A program made the translations under genes and the position numbers. This document shows, one piece after another, positions 37,421-46,621 of a DNA stretch of 64,000 nt. Positions within the stretch are counted from its first letter, which is position 1, and every line of letters starts with the position of its first letter. Under the pieces are notes generated by a model that was not told where the DNA came from, made no database searches, and saw only the letters and a list, made by a program, of their open reading frames with translations. The stretch comes from Psychrobacter sp. bablab_jr014 (lineage in GTDB: Bacteria > Pseudomonadota > Gammaproteobacteria > Pseudomonadales > Moraxellaceae): contig NZ_JACDXT010000005.1 in the NCBI RefSeq assembly GCF_016464015.1, forward strand, positions 62,001-126,000, read 5' to 3'.

Positions 37421-40400
37421 ATGATGACCATCGCCGGACTTTCTTTTCTGACCGATTTTCAGACGCAGCAGCTCATCAGCCAGTTTCAACAAAAAACTGA
37501 GCTGAACATCACGCAGATTAGCACGCAGCAAGTGTATGTGTTGCCTACCACCTTAAATAGCGACGACGAAAAAAAAGCCCTTGACCTATTAGGATTGGCG
37601 GAAAAAGGCAGCATCAATGCCCCTGCTGATAATGAGCGTCAAGTCATCGTCAGCCCGCGCTTTGGCACGATTTCTCCGTGGGCGAGTAAAGCGACCGATA
37701 TTTTTAATAACTGCGAGATTGACGTCAGCCGCATCGAGCGCGTGATTGTCTATACGCTGAGTACTGAAGCGGGCAGCAGCTTGCCAAGTCAATTGCCAGC
37801 CGCCGCGGAGCAGCTGCTCTTTGACCGTATGACCCAAAGTTTGGTCTACGATTTGGACGCGACCAGCAAGCTGTTTGACGACCATGCGCCAGCGCCGTTA
37901 AACCACGTTGACGTGATGGGCGAAGGTCGCAGCGCATTGGAGTCTGCAAACACCCAGTTTGGCTTTGCTTTGTCTGGCGAAGACATCGACTATCTGATGA
38001 ATGCTTATGTCAATGAATTGGGTCGCAATCCAACAGACGTTGAGCTGATGATGTTCGCGCAAGCCAACTCAGAGCATTGCCGTCATAAAATCTTTAATGC
38101 CCAGTGGACAATCGATGGCGAAGTACAGCCAAAATCATTGTTCCAAATGATTAAAAACACCCATCAGAACAACCCGCAAGGCATCTTGTCTGCGTATAAA
38201 GACAACGCGGCGGTGATGGAAGGCGCAGAAGGCTTGCGTTTTTATCCGCTACCGACTGACTTTACTGACGTGAATGCCACGCATCAGTATGGTTTTCATC
38301 AAGAAAATATCGATATCCTGATGAAGGTCGAGACGCACAACCACCCAACCGCGATTGCCCCGTATGCAGGCGCAGCGACAGGCTCAGGCGGTGAGATTCG
38401 TGACGAAGGCGCGACAGGTCGCGGCGGTAAGCCAAAGGCGGGCATGGCGGGCTTCCACGTCTCGCATCTACACATTCCAGAGCTGCCAGAAAAATGGGAG
38501 CAGTCAGGCGCGGTCAATACCAAAGACTACGGCAAGCCTGAGCGTATGGCGAGCAGCCTTGAGATTATGACCGAAGCGCCACTGGGTAGCGCCAACTTCT
38601 CAAACGAGTTTGGGCGTCCGAACCTATGCGGCTACTTCCGCAGCTTCCAACTCGACACCTCAGCGGCAAAAGACGGCAGCGAAATGCGCGGCTATCACAA
38701 GCCCATCATGCTGGCAGGCGGCTACGGCAACATCAAGCGCAACCTGATTGAAAAGAACGCCATTGCCGAAGGCGATCTACTCATCGTGCTTGGCGGTCCA
38801 GCGATGCAAATCGGCTTGGGCGGCGGCGCGGCGTCATCGGTAGACAGTGGTGAGCTGGATGAAGGTCTGGACTTTGCCTCTGTACAGCGTGACAACGCTG
38901 AGATGGAGCGTCGCTGTCAAGAAGTCATCGATCGCTGCTGGGCGCTCGCTGGCGCGGACAAAGACGGCAATGACAATGCGGACAACAACCCCATCGTCTC
39001 GATTCATGACGTGGGCGCGGGCGGTCTGTCAAACGCCATGCCTGAGCTCGTCAACGACCACGACATGGGCGCGCACCTCAACTTGCGCAAAGTGCCATCA
39101 CTTGAGGCAGGAATGTCACCGATGGCCATTTGGTCAAACGAAGCGCAAGAGCGTTATGTACTCGCGATTCGCCCTCAAAGCCGTGAGCAATTTGACGCCA
39201 TCTGTGCGCGTGAGCGCTGCCCGTACGCCATCTTGGGCGAGGCGACCGAAGTGCGTCAGCTGATCGTTGATGACGCATTGTTGCCAGAGCAGCCTGTCGA
39301 TATGCCGATGCAAGTATTGCTCGGCGGTACGCCGAAGATGCAGCGCAGCTTTAGCCGCGAAGAGAGCAGCCATCCTGCGCTTGATCTGTCAGACGTCGAT
39401 ATCAAAACTGCCGTCACTGACGTATTGCGTCACCCAACTGTCGCCAGCAAGTCTTTCTTAATCAGCATTGGCGATCGCTCAATCACAGGTATGGTGGTGC
39501 GCGATCAGTATGTCGGTCGCTATCAAGTACCTGTCGCCGACTGCGCGGTAACCGCATCAGCGCTGCTCGGTCTAGACGGTCAGCCAATGACGGGTGAAGC
39601 GATGAGCGTGGGCGAGCGTACGCCTGTTGCCCTAATCAGCCCAAAAGCCTCAGCACGTCTTGCGGTCGGTGAAGCCATCACCAACATCGCAGGCGCGTCT
39701 GTCCGTCAGCTGTCTGACATCACCATGTCAGCAAACTGGATGGCAGCCTGTGGCGATGATACTGAGGACGCGGCACTGTTTGACGCAGTACACGCCATCG
39801 GCGAAGAGCTGTGCCCAGCACTTGGCATCGCGATTCCTGTCGGTAAAGACTCGCTATCGATGCGTGCCAACTGGAGTGATGACGCGGGTGACAAATCGGT
39901 CGTCTCGCCAATGAGCCTTGTCATCACTGCCTTTGCCCCTGTCAGTGACGTGAGCCGCACACTCACGCCTGAGCTGGTCAACGGCGACAGCGCGCTATAT
40001 CGTCTGGATTTATCAAAAGGTCAGCTGCGCCTTGGTGGCTCAATCCTTGCGCAAACCATGAGCCAGCTCGGTAACGACTGCCCAGACTTGGCGGAGGCGA
40101 GCGACCTTGTGAACTTCTTTAACTTTATCCAAGCGGGTAATGCAGCAGGCGTTATCAGTGCCTATCACGACATTGGTGATGGTGGCTTACTGGCAAGTGT
40201 CGCGGAAATGCAATTCACCAGCCGTCAGGGCATCAAGCTGTCATTAACCGATGACAACCTGCTCGGTCAGCTGTTCAGTGAAGAGCTGGGCGCGGTCATT
40301 CAGGTCTTACCTGAACACATCGACGCCGTGACCGCCCTTGCGGACAAGCACAACGTCACCGATATGCTGAGCCTCATCGGTCACAGCTGTGAAGGCGACC

Positions 40401-41410
40401 GCCTGATCATCGAGACGCCAACGCAGCAAGGCGACGCCGCGCTGGACTTTGCGCGCAGTGAGCTACAGCAAGCGTGGACGCAGGTCAGCTACGAGATTGC
40501 CCGCCGCCGTGACAACCCAGAGAGCGTGCAGCAAGAATTTGACCTCATCAGTGATACGAGCCATCAAGGTCTGATTGCCGCGCCGAACTTTGAGCTGGAT
40601 AAAGCCATCGAAGCGCCGTATCTCAACAGCCGCACCAGCCGTCCAAAGGTCGCCATCTTGCGCGAGCAGGGCGTCAATGGTCAGCTAGAGATGGCAGCAG
40701 GCTTTACCCAAGCAGGCTTTGAAGCGGTCGATGTACACATGAGCGACCTACTCAAAGGGCGCGTTGATCTACGTGACTTTGACGGTCTGGTCGCCTGTGG
40801 TGGCTTTAGTTACGGTGATGTACTGGGCGCAGGCTCAGGCTGGGCGAACTCTATCTTGTTCCATGACGAGCTGCGTATGCAATTCGTGCGCTTCTTCGCT
40901 CGCCCTGAAACCTTTAGCCTTGGCGTGTGTAACGGGTGTCAGATGATGTCACAGTTAAAAGACCTTATCCCTGGCGCGGACAATTTCCCACGCTTTATCG
41001 CCAATAAGTCAGCGCGCTTTGAAGGGCGTACGGTCAACGTCAAGATTGAGCGCACCAAGTCGATCTTGCTCAAAGGCATGCAAGACAGCATCCTACCGAT
41101 TGCGGTCGCGCACGGTGAAGGCTACGCGACGCTAAACGCCACCGACATCGACGGTATGGAAAAACACGGTCAGCTGGCGATGCGCTATGTGGACAGCCAA
41201 GGTCGCCCAACTGAAACCTACCCGCTGAACCCGAACGGCTCTATCGGCGGTGTCACGGGTCTGTGTAGCACTGACGGGCGCGTGACCATCATGATGCCGC
41301 ACCCTGAGCGTAACCTACGCGCCTACAACCACAGCTGGAAACCACAAGAGTGGGACAACGATGGCGCGTGGATGCGTATGTTCCGCAATGCGCGTGCATG
41401 GCTGCGCTAA
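37421..41410 (+). CDS. purL: Phosphoribosylformylglycinamidine synthase
   Basis: A 1329-residue single-chain FGAM synthase, fourth step of purine synthesis, which uses glutamine and ATP to convert FGAR to FGAM. The N-terminal domain, linker ([18 protein letters not shown]), two AIR-synthase-like halves ([29 protein letters not shown]) and the C-terminal glutamine amidotransferase are in the usual order. The amidotransferase nucleophile cysteine lies in [13 protein letters not shown] near residue 1170, and the partner histidine and glutamate are in [11 protein letters not shown]. Length is close to the 1295 residues of E. coli PurL. ATGATG at 37421 leaves a one-residue ambiguity in the start. 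Confidence 0.97.
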   Translation: MMTIAGLSFLTDFQTQQLISQFQQKTELNITQISTQQVYVLPTTLNSDDEKKALDLLGLAEKGSINAPADNERQVIVSPRFGTISPWASKATDIFNNCEIDVSRIERVIVYTLSTEAGSSLPSQLPAAAEQLLFDRMTQSLVYDLDATSKLFDDHAPAPLNHVDVMGEGRSALESANTQFGFALSGEDIDYLMNAYVNELGRNPTDVELMMFAQANSEHCRHKIFNAQWTIDGEVQPKSLFQMIKNTHQNNPQGILSAYKDNAAVMEGAEGLRFYPLPTDFTDVNATHQYGFHQENIDILMKVETHNHPTAIAPYAGAATGSGGEIRDEGATGRGGKPKAGMAGFHVSHLHIPELPEKWEQSGAVNTKDYGKPERMASSLEIMTEAPLGSANFSNEFGRPNLCGYFRSFQLDTSAAKDGSEMRGYHKPIMLAGGYGNIKRNLIEKNAIAEGDLLIVLGGPAMQIGLGGGAASSVDSGELDEGLDFASVQRDNAEMERRCQEVIDRCWALAGADKDGNDNADNNPIVSIHDVGAGGLSNAMPELVNDHDMGAHLNLRKVPSLEAGMSPMAIWSNEAQERYVLAIRPQSREQFDAICARERCPYAILGEATEVRQLIVDDALLPEQPVDMPMQVLLGGTPKMQRSFSREESSHPALDLSDVDIKTAVTDVLRHPTVASKSFLISIGDRSITGMVVRDQYVGRYQVPVADCAVTASALLGLDGQPMTGEAMSVGERTPVALISPKASARLAVGEAITNIAGASVRQLSDITMSANWMAACGDDTEDAALFDAVHAIGEELCPALGIAIPVGKDSLSMRANWSDDAGDKSVVSPMSLVITAFAPVSDVSRTLTPELVNGDSALYRLDLSKGQLRLGGSILAQTMSQLGNDCPDLAEASDLVNFFNFIQAGNAAGVISAYHDIGDGGLLASVAEMQFTSRQGIKLSLTDDNLLGQLFSEELGAVIQVLPEHIDAVTALADKHNVTDMLSLIGHSCEGDRLIIETPTQQGDAALDFARSELQQAWTQVSYEIARRRDNPESVQQEFDLISDTSHQGLIAAPNFELDKAIEAPYLNSRTSRPKVAILREQGVNGQLEMAAGFTQAGFEAVDVHMSDLLKGRVDLRDFDGLVACGGFSYGDVLGAGSGWANSILFHDELRMQFVRFFARPETFSLGVCNGCQMMSQLKDLIPGADNFPRFIANKSARFEGRTVNVKIERTKSILLKGMQDSILPIAVAHGEGYATLNATDIDGMEKHGQLAMRYVDSQGRPTETYPLNPNGSIGGVTGLCSTDGRVTIMMPHPERNLRAYNHSWKPQEWDNDGAWMRMFRNARAWLR

Positions 41411-41436
41411 GCTAAGCGTATACAGTGATTGAGTAA

Positions 41437-41468
41437 TAAAAAAAGGTGGGCTAAGGCTCACCTTTTTT
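41437..41468. terminator. Terminator of purL
   Basis: AAAAGGTGgGC and GGCtCACCTTTT pair with T6 on the plus strand and T-rich sequence on the minus strand. Confidence 0.8.
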
Positions 41469-41532
41469 GTGTTTAAATATTAAAGCTATCTCTAAATTCT
41501 ATAAAAAACAGGTACTAATAGTTAATCAGCTA

Positions 41533-42024
41533 TTATTTTACGCATTTGATATTGTGATCTAAGCTTGCTTTTCTAAGAAGATCGAACTTTTCCATTTCCA
41601 TCTTTTGCTTGTAGGTTGTAGAGCGCAAATATCCCGATGTTTTATTATAAAAACTCACTTGAGTTTTACTGTCATCAATCTCGGAAAATACGGTATGTTC
41701 TGACACATTAGCACCTTCTAAGATACTTAATGTCGCTAGCTTATTTTTTCTATCTAAGTTTGATGAGACACTTATGTCAGGCGTGGTATTGGTGATGGTA
41801 ACTGGCGTACCATTTGCATAAACGGTGATGGGATAACTGACGCCGCTTTTTGTTGCACAGCGTAAATAGTAGTCTTTAGCATTGGCATAGGCATCTATAT
41901 AGTTGACAGGCAGTTGAACCGTCTGCGGTGTGGTTTTTTCCAGTTTGTCCAAGCTGCTGGTCGTCGCACAGCCTACTAGGGTAAGAGATAAGGTAAACAA
42001 GGACAATAAGGCGGCTTTATTCAT
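41533..42024 (-). CDS. Hypothetical lipoprotein
   Basis: A 163-residue predicted lipoprotein. ATG 42024 gives MNKAALLSLFTLSLTLVGC with lipobox LVGC and Cys19; the 14-codon extension upstream has no support. The mature part shows YIDAYANAKDYYLRCATKS, a PITVYANGTPVTITNTTPDISV beta stretch and a charged helical C-terminus (YKQKMEMEKFDLLRKASLDH). It has two further cysteines (in LRCAT and IKCVK) that could form a disulfide. The gene starts 38 bp after the stop of the upstream lipoprotein, so the two form an operon. I do not recognise a family. AT-rich relative to purL. Confidence 0.65.
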   Translation of the reverse strand: MNKAALLSLFTLSLTLVGCATTSSLDKLEKTTPQTVQLPVNYIDAYANAKDYYLRCATKSGVSYPITVYANGTPVTITNTTPDISVSSNLDRKNKLATLSILEGANVSEHTVFSEIDDSKTQVSFYNKTSGYLRSTTYKQKMEMEKFDLLRKASLDHNIKCVK

Positions 42025-42062
42025 AATGCTAAATCCATAAACGGTAAAAGAATGAAACACAA

Positions 42063-42707
42063 TCAATTAACTTTTTGACTGATTACTTTATCTTTGAAGA
42101 TACCAATTTCTTTACTGGCAATTTCATCTTTTAAAATAATGGAGTCTCTATCCATTCTCGAGAGTCTATTATCCTGTTCATAGGTATAAACATGAATGGA
42201 TAGAACACCTTCTTTCACTTTAAAAACACTGATATAGTCAGTACTTGGCTTATAATCTATTGCAGGTAATACGATATCACTCTTCTTCCTATCCCTAGTC
42301 GTTAGTTGACCAAGTTCAACAACATGTTTACCAGCAGGAATTTTAACTTTCGCTGTTGCCATTTTCGCTGCATGAATATACCACCCAGAGTCAAAAAATA
42401 TTGAATGGGCGTATTTTTTTACAGGTATACCATCAACAGCGTAAATGCCATATGGATTAGGAGCATAGAAATTATCAGTTCGATAGTCTCTGACCAACTG
42501 TAAATTGGTAAAAGTAGCATATTTTTTAGATGAGTCTGTTACCAATTGGTCAGAGTAAACAGCGACTTTTTGTTCTTCAGATAAGCCTTTGACGTCTAGT
42601 CGAGAGCTTTCATTTTGTGGCGTGGCTGCTGTATTTCCTGACATGGTCGTACAGGCGCTGAGCGCGGTAGCCGCTAGCATAATGGCGGACAGGTATCTTA
42701 TTTTCAT
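42063..42707 (-). CDS. Hypothetical lipoprotein
   Basis: A 214-residue predicted lipoprotein with leader MKIRYLSAIMLAATALSAC and Cys19. The mature protein has LVRDYRTDNFYAPNPYGIYA, VDGIPVKKYAHSIFFDSGWY and KVKIPAGKHVVELGQL, a beta-sandwich-like pattern; the last segment resembles the P-GxHxVE pattern of small PEGA-type or similar surface lipoproteins. A family assignment is not possible by eye. AAGGAAATT precedes the ATG. It forms an operon with the shorter lipoprotein downstream. The segment is AT-rich and lies between purL and a long non-coding gap. Confidence 0.68.
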   Translation of the reverse strand: MKIRYLSAIMLAATALSACTTMSGNTAATPQNESSRLDVKGLSEEQKVAVYSDQLVTDSSKKYATFTNLQLVRDYRTDNFYAPNPYGIYAVDGIPVKKYAHSIFFDSGWYIHAAKMATAKVKIPAGKHVVELGQLTTRDRKKSDIVLPAIDYKPSTDYISVFKVKEGVLSIHVYTYEQDNRLSRMDRDSIILKDEIASKEIGIFKDKVISQKVN

Positions 42708-43001
42708 AATTTCCTTGACTGTTTAGATCGATAACATGAGATAAGGAACGATTGTGTTTAGTTATGAGATCAACAACTAAAACTGGAGATAAGAAATAAG
42801 GACTGCGTATAAACTTTTTAAAGCAGCAAGATATTTCTAAACAAAATTATATCGAATATTGTCGATTTTACTATCATTTTTATAGACACTTGCGCATATA
42901 TGTTGAGTGATACAGATGCAGAAATTACTTTTATGCTAAAAATCAAAAACTTAGCGGATTAATATTTAAAATACTTTAAAATTAATAACTGGAGGTGCTT
43001 A
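42708..43001. other. AT-rich intergenic region
   Basis: About 290 bp of AT-rich sequence with no recognisable structure apart from likely promoters for the lipoprotein pair. Confidence 0.4.
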
Positions 43002-43134
43002 ATGATTGTATCTGTAGTACAAGAAGAAGCGACAGGGTGTTGTTCTAGACTCAGCCAACTATTTACCATCTAATGTGCGAACGGATTTTAATGCTATGCA
43101 GCCACAATGGTATATAGAGGTCACGCGTAGCTAA
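43002..43134 (+). pseudogene. Possible frameshifted short gene remnant
   Basis: A strong ribosome binding site (GGAGGT) is followed by ATG 43002 and the peptide MIVSVVQEEATG, which soon stops. In the +1 frame from about 43036 the sequence continues as VVLDSANYLPSNVRTDFNAM and QPQWYIEVTRS, ending at TAA 43132-43134. Joined by one base shift, these give a plausible 44-residue peptide. It may be a decayed gene end, a small gene with a frameshift, or chance. Confidence 0.3.
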
Positions 43135-43200
43135 TGGTCTGATATCTTCGAATCATTTTTAATAATGTATGCACTATAAGACGAGTTAATAAGCAGCACC

Positions 43201-44031
43201 TCAACCCCCATACTTCCTATTCAATGCCTGCAATATCGCATACGTCTCCGCATCTATCTCCCCTGTCGGCTGCTCTGGACGAAAGTGCAGCTGAAAGGCA
43301 TAGACCACATCGCGGCTGGCTTTGTCCCATGTATCGGTGTCGTTCATCGGGTAGCCATAGTCCCGAAAGGCTTGCTTGATTTCCTGTACGCTCGGCGCGA
43401 CCAAGGTACGCCGATTTAGAAATTCTGCCTTGTCCGCCTCGTCATACCACGCGCCAATGCCGTATTCTTGATACAGGTGCTGCCACGGGAACTGTGCGCC
43501 AGGGTCGATTTTGCGCGAGGGTGCCATGTCCGAGTGGGCGATGATGTGCGTGGGGTCGATGCGGTAGCGGGTGGCGAGATCATTGACCAGTTGGGCGACT
43601 TTTTTGATTTGTAGCGCATCAAAGGGGACAAAATGCGCGTACGGGTGATAGCCTTTTTGTCCGCGATATTCGGGCGCGATGCCCTCATTGACGATTTCGA
43701 TGCCGATGGACGTATCGTTGAGTACGCTGCGCCCCGCAAAGCTGCCAGCCCCCGCGTGCCAAGCGCGTTCGCTGTTGGGCACGAGCTGATAGATGCGCGC
43801 ATCGGGTTGTTTGAGGATCAGATAGTGCGCACTGACGCGCTCTTCGGTTAGGATGCGTAGCGACTCGGCATCGTTTTCGGCAGTGTAGTGCAGGATGATA
43901 AACTGGATGCGCTCGTTTTTGCCTGTGGCTTGGTAGCTGGTGCTGTCGATGCTATAGCGCGGTGCAGGTGTGGTGCAGCCGATTAAGGTCAGGGCGCAGG
44001 CACTGGCAAGTAAAATGAGGCGTTTGGTCAT
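43201..44031 (-). CDS. amiD: N-acetylmuramoyl-L-alanine amidase, AmiD-like lipoprotein
   Basis: A 276-residue lipoprotein with leader ending LIGC (Cys19), then an amidase_2 zinc domain and a C-terminal peptidoglycan-binding domain (about residues 205-276: VQEIKQAFRDYGYPM, VVYAFQLHFRPEQPTGEIDA). Zinc ligands are visible as the histidine in ILHYTAEND, the histidine in IIAHSDMAP and the aspartate in RKIDPGAQFPW. It cleaves the amide between MurNAc and L-alanine in periplasmic or outer-membrane-side wall fragments. The lipobox separates it from cytosolic AmpD, and the length equals that of E. coli AmiD as I recall it. ATG 44031 is preferred over a longer open frame. Confidence 0.9.
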   Translation of the reverse strand: MTKRLILLASACALTLIGCTTPAPRYSIDSTSYQATGKNERIQFIILHYTAENDAESLRILTEERVSAHYLILKQPDARIYQLVPNSERAWHAGAGSFAGRSVLNDTSIGIEIVNEGIAPEYRGQKGYHPYAHFVPFDALQIKKVAQLVNDLATRYRIDPTHIIAHSDMAPSRKIDPGAQFPWQHLYQEYGIGAWYDEADKAEFLNRRTLVAPSVQEIKQAFRDYGYPMNDTDTWDKASRDVVYAFQLHFRPEQPTGEIDAETYAILQALNRKYGG

Positions 44032-44074
44032 GGCGAGCGTCCGTATTTTGAGCATGGGTTTGGTTAGGTTTGGC

Positions 44075-44821
44075 TTAAGACTGCGGCGCTATGTCTTGAT
44101 CGCTCTTTTTAATCTTCTTCTTAAGCCCTTTTTTCCAGCTCTCCTCCAAGCATTCAATCGCAAGCCACGACTCGATGACCTCGGGCGCGTGCTTTTCTTT
44201 ACTGTTGGTCAGTTGCCACAAGGCGGCTAGCGTGGCAAACGGATAGGGGCGCTCGATTAGATATACAGGGATGTCAGCGGTAATTTCGCCTTTTTGCACG
44301 ACTTCATAATACCAGCCTGAGATGCCTTGTTTGCTTATCCATGCGGCGATGTTGGGCACTTTGGTATAGTTGCCGATTTTATCATTGATTTTGTAGCAGG
44401 GGCGGCGCGGCTGCACCACACGCAGGCGTACAGCGTCGGCTGACGCATCGCCGTATTGATAGACATCGCCGATGCAGACGTTGCGTTCATCAAGCGCGGG
44501 CATGTCGCCTATCGGCATGGTTGTCAGGTTTTCGCCCAAGCTGCCAATTTCTACGTTTAAATCAAACTGTTCATTAATACGCGCATAGGTGGCGGTGGGC
44601 ATTTCGTGCACCGCTTTCAGCACGCCGCCGTGATGTTTATAGTCGGCTTGCTCATCAGTGACCAGCCCCAAGTTATTGACAGCGATAGGGGCGTTGACGG
44701 GCGTTTTATTAATGGCGCTCAGCTCGCCACGGGTAAAGGGCACCGCTTTGCCTGCGCGCACACAGGTGAGTAGAGCGATGGGCTGGGATAGGTCGCTGGT
44801 GTTTGCGTGAGTGCTTGGCAT
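44075..44821 (-). CDS. MOSC domain-containing protein, YiiM-like
   Basis: A 248-residue protein with a MOSC domain, the fold shared with molybdenum cofactor sulfurases. Motifs: DYKHHGGVLKAVHEMP (about residue 60), IGSLGENLTT, NVCIGDVYQYGDA, VRLRVVQPRRPCYKIN with the conserved cysteine, and the YiiM tail GISGWYYEVVQKGEI. YiiM-type proteins reduce N-hydroxylated compounds with a molybdenum cofactor, and that role is inferred here. The C-terminus is lysine-rich (KKGLKKKIKKSDQ). AGGATTACTC precedes the ATG. It ends 43 bp upstream of amiD on the same strand. Confidence 0.88.
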   Translation of the reverse strand: MPSTHANTSDLSQPIALLTCVRAGKAVPFTRGELSAINKTPVNAPIAVNNLGLVTDEQADYKHHGGVLKAVHEMPTATYARINEQFDLNVEIGSLGENLTTMPIGDMPALDERNVCIGDVYQYGDASADAVRLRVVQPRRPCYKINDKIGNYTKVPNIAAWISKQGISGWYYEVVQKGEITADIPVYLIERPYPFATLAALWQLTNSKEKHAPEVIESWLAIECLEESWKKGLKKKIKKSDQDIAPQS

Positions 44822-44987
44822 GAGTAATCCTTAGAATAAGAAGACAATAAGCAGAGGGCTAAAAAGTGCGGAGAGAGGATTTGTTGCGATGATTGATGAC
44901 AGTAGCGTTTGATGATAACAAGCGATTAAACATTTATCTAATATGATCTCATGTCCTATTGTACAACGCCGAGCTTCATAACAAGCA

Positions 44988-45021
44988 AAAAAAAGACCAG
45001 CGGTATAGGCTGGTCTTTTTA
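44988..45021. terminator. Bidirectional terminator downstream of rsfS
   Basis: AAAGACCAGC pairs with GCTGGTCTTT with T5 or more on both sides. The MITE at 45056-45230 lies between it and the rsfS stop. Confidence 0.85.
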
Positions 45022-45055
45022 TGAGGTGGCCAGTGTGTACTGGCAGCGGATGGCT

Positions 45056-45230
45056 TAGGGCGTGTCATTAATTAGATAGCGAGACTTAAAATGAGATAAA
45101 TCGTAGTCAAACAAGGAAAAAATTGCAGAGAATATAGACATATTCACAAAATTTTTGACGCTGTTTGGCAAGATTTAGCCCGTTTAAGACCGCTAAATGA
45201 GTCAATGGGCTAATTGATGAGACGTCCTTA
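45056..45230. repeat. MITE-like element, 175 bp, copy 2 (reverse orientation)
   Basis: The ends are TAGGGCGTGTCATTAATTAG and CTAATTGATGAGACGTCCTTA (imperfect inverted repeats). The interior, read in reverse, shares the CTAAATCTTGCCAAAC and TTTTCCTTGTTTG-CGATTTATCTCATTTT blocks with copies 1 and 3. Its right end supplies the rsfS stop codon (TAA on the minus strand, 45230-45228). The most diverged of the three copies. Confidence 0.75.
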
Positions 45231-45629
45231 GTTGCGGCGACCTGCTTTTTTCTCACGTGGGGTTGCGACCAGCTCCGCGAGGCTTTCAGACGATGACCAC
45301 AGACCTTCTAGGTCGTAGAATTCGCGTGCTTGAGGCATCATCATATGCACGACGACTGCGCCTAGATCAATCAGCGTCCAGTCAGAGTCGTTGCCGCCTT
45401 CGCGACCTAATGGCATAAAGCCTGCTTTTTTGGCTTCAGCGCCAAGGCTGTCGGCGAGGGCGCGTACGTGACGCTTTGAAGTACCGTCAGCGATGACGAT
45501 GCGTTCCATCACGTCGGTGAGGTTTTCGACATTGAGCACGGTGATGTTTTTGGCTTTCATGTCTTCTAGGGTTTCTTTAACGAGGGCTAGGCATTCATTC
45601 AGACGAGCTTCGGTCATGGTTTCGGTCAT
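45228..45629 (-). CDS. rsfS: Ribosomal silencing factor RsfS
   Basis: A 133-residue protein that binds ribosomal protein L14 and blocks subunit joining in stationary phase or starvation. The family pattern is clear: LVKETLEDMKAKNITVLNV, VMERIVIADGTSKRHVRALAD, GRDGGNDSDW-like GREGGNDSDWTLIDLGAVVVHM and REFYDLEGLW. The C-terminal tail ATPREKKAGRRN is basic and ends at a stop codon contributed by a MITE end. An alternative start four codons in (second Met) cannot be excluded. It follows nadD, the usual partner. Confidence 0.96.
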   Translation of the reverse strand: MTETMTEARLNECLALVKETLEDMKAKNITVLNVENLTDVMERIVIADGTSKRHVRALADSLGAEAKKAGFMPLGREGGNDSDWTLIDLGAVVVHMMMPQAREFYDLEGLWSSSESLAELVATPREKKAGRRN

Positions 45630-45759
45630 AGATATCAGTCTCTTTTGGTATCGGTAACTTTATGGTCATCTTTTGGCCCATTATCAAGAGCATGGATAAG
45701 ACGAACAAGAATACAGTGAGCCAGCCACGTGCGGTATGCAGGGCTGCAATGCGTTGATT

Positions 45760-46506
45760 TTAACGGAATTTGCCTGCGGAATATAGTTGATGCTCAATAA
45801 TATATTGATAAACACGGCGATGTAGGATGCTGGGTGCATTTTGAGATGCGCTATCAGGGTCGCTGAGCGCTTCGCGTACGCGTGTGCTGGACATGGCAGG
45901 TATCGGGCGGGGATCGATATAGATCATCCCTTTGCCTGTTTTCCATGGCGTGAGCAGGGAGGTGACTTCGGGTACGATGCGCGATTGTAAAGGCTTTGGT
46001 AGCGCTTTGCTTAATTCGTACGCGTCAATACTGCCTGTATAGGCACGGTCTGTCGTCTCAAGACTGCGGTCAAATATCCACAGATGCACATGATTGACCA
46101 GCGCCAAGCCTTCGCGCCATTTATCGAGTGTGCGTGCGCTGTCCATGCCCATAATAAATATTAAGCAGTCGTGTGGATAGCGCTCGCGTAAGGTGCGCAC
46201 GCTGTCAATACTATAGACAGGCGGCGTCTGCCACAGCTCCAGCTCACTGACTTCGATGGTCGTGCCCATGATGGCTTGGCGTATCATGGCCAAACGGTGG
46301 CTGGGAGCGCTGCTCTCGTCTTTGAATGGCGAGCGCGCATTAGGCAAGAGGGAGACAGAGACCGTTTGCTGCGGGGCATGCCAGCGCTGTAATGTCGCGT
46401 ACACGGCCTGCGCCATTTGCAAATGCCCTTGATGAATCGGGTCAAAAGAGCCGCCCAAGTAGGCACGAATCGCAGGCGGGCAGAGCAGTGGAGCAGCAGT
46501 TGGCAT
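45760..46506 (-). CDS. nadD: Nicotinate-nucleotide adenylyltransferase
   Basis: A 248-residue enzyme that adenylates nicotinate mononucleotide to deamido-NAD. The nucleotidyltransferase motif GGSFDPIHQGHLQMAQ lies near residue 18, LLPNARSPFKDE and FIMGMDSARTLDKWREG follow, and the C-terminal AMSSTRVREAL is the (S)STxxR ATP motif. The N-terminal MPTAAPLLCPPAIRAY is slightly long, and the ribosome binding site is weak. It is directly upstream of rsfS, 130 bp apart, a common arrangement. Confidence 0.95.
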   Translation of the reverse strand: MPTAAPLLCPPAIRAYLGGSFDPIHQGHLQMAQAVYATLQRWHAPQQTVSVSLLPNARSPFKDESSAPSHRLAMIRQAIMGTTIEVSELELWQTPPVYSIDSVRTLRERYPHDCLIFIMGMDSARTLDKWREGLALVNHVHLWIFDRSLETTDRAYTGSIDAYELSKALPKPLQSRIVPEVTSLLTPWKTGKGMIYIDPRPIPAMSSTRVREALSDPDSASQNAPSILHRRVYQYIIEHQLYSAGKFR

Positions 46507-46577
46507 GGGATATCACTTGTGATCAAAAAATAAAAGCGCGTATAAAAACGCGCCTATGATAGCAAATTTATGACAAT

Positions 46578-46614
46578 AAAAAGGGTACAGCCAGTCATTA
46601 ATCGTGCTGTACCC
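46578..46614 (-). terminator. Intrinsic terminator of pta
   Basis: GGGTACAGC (46583-46591) pairs with GCTGTACCC (46606-46614), with TTTTTATT after it on the minus strand, seven bases past the pta stop. Confidence 0.85.
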
Positions 46615-46621
46615 ACCATTG

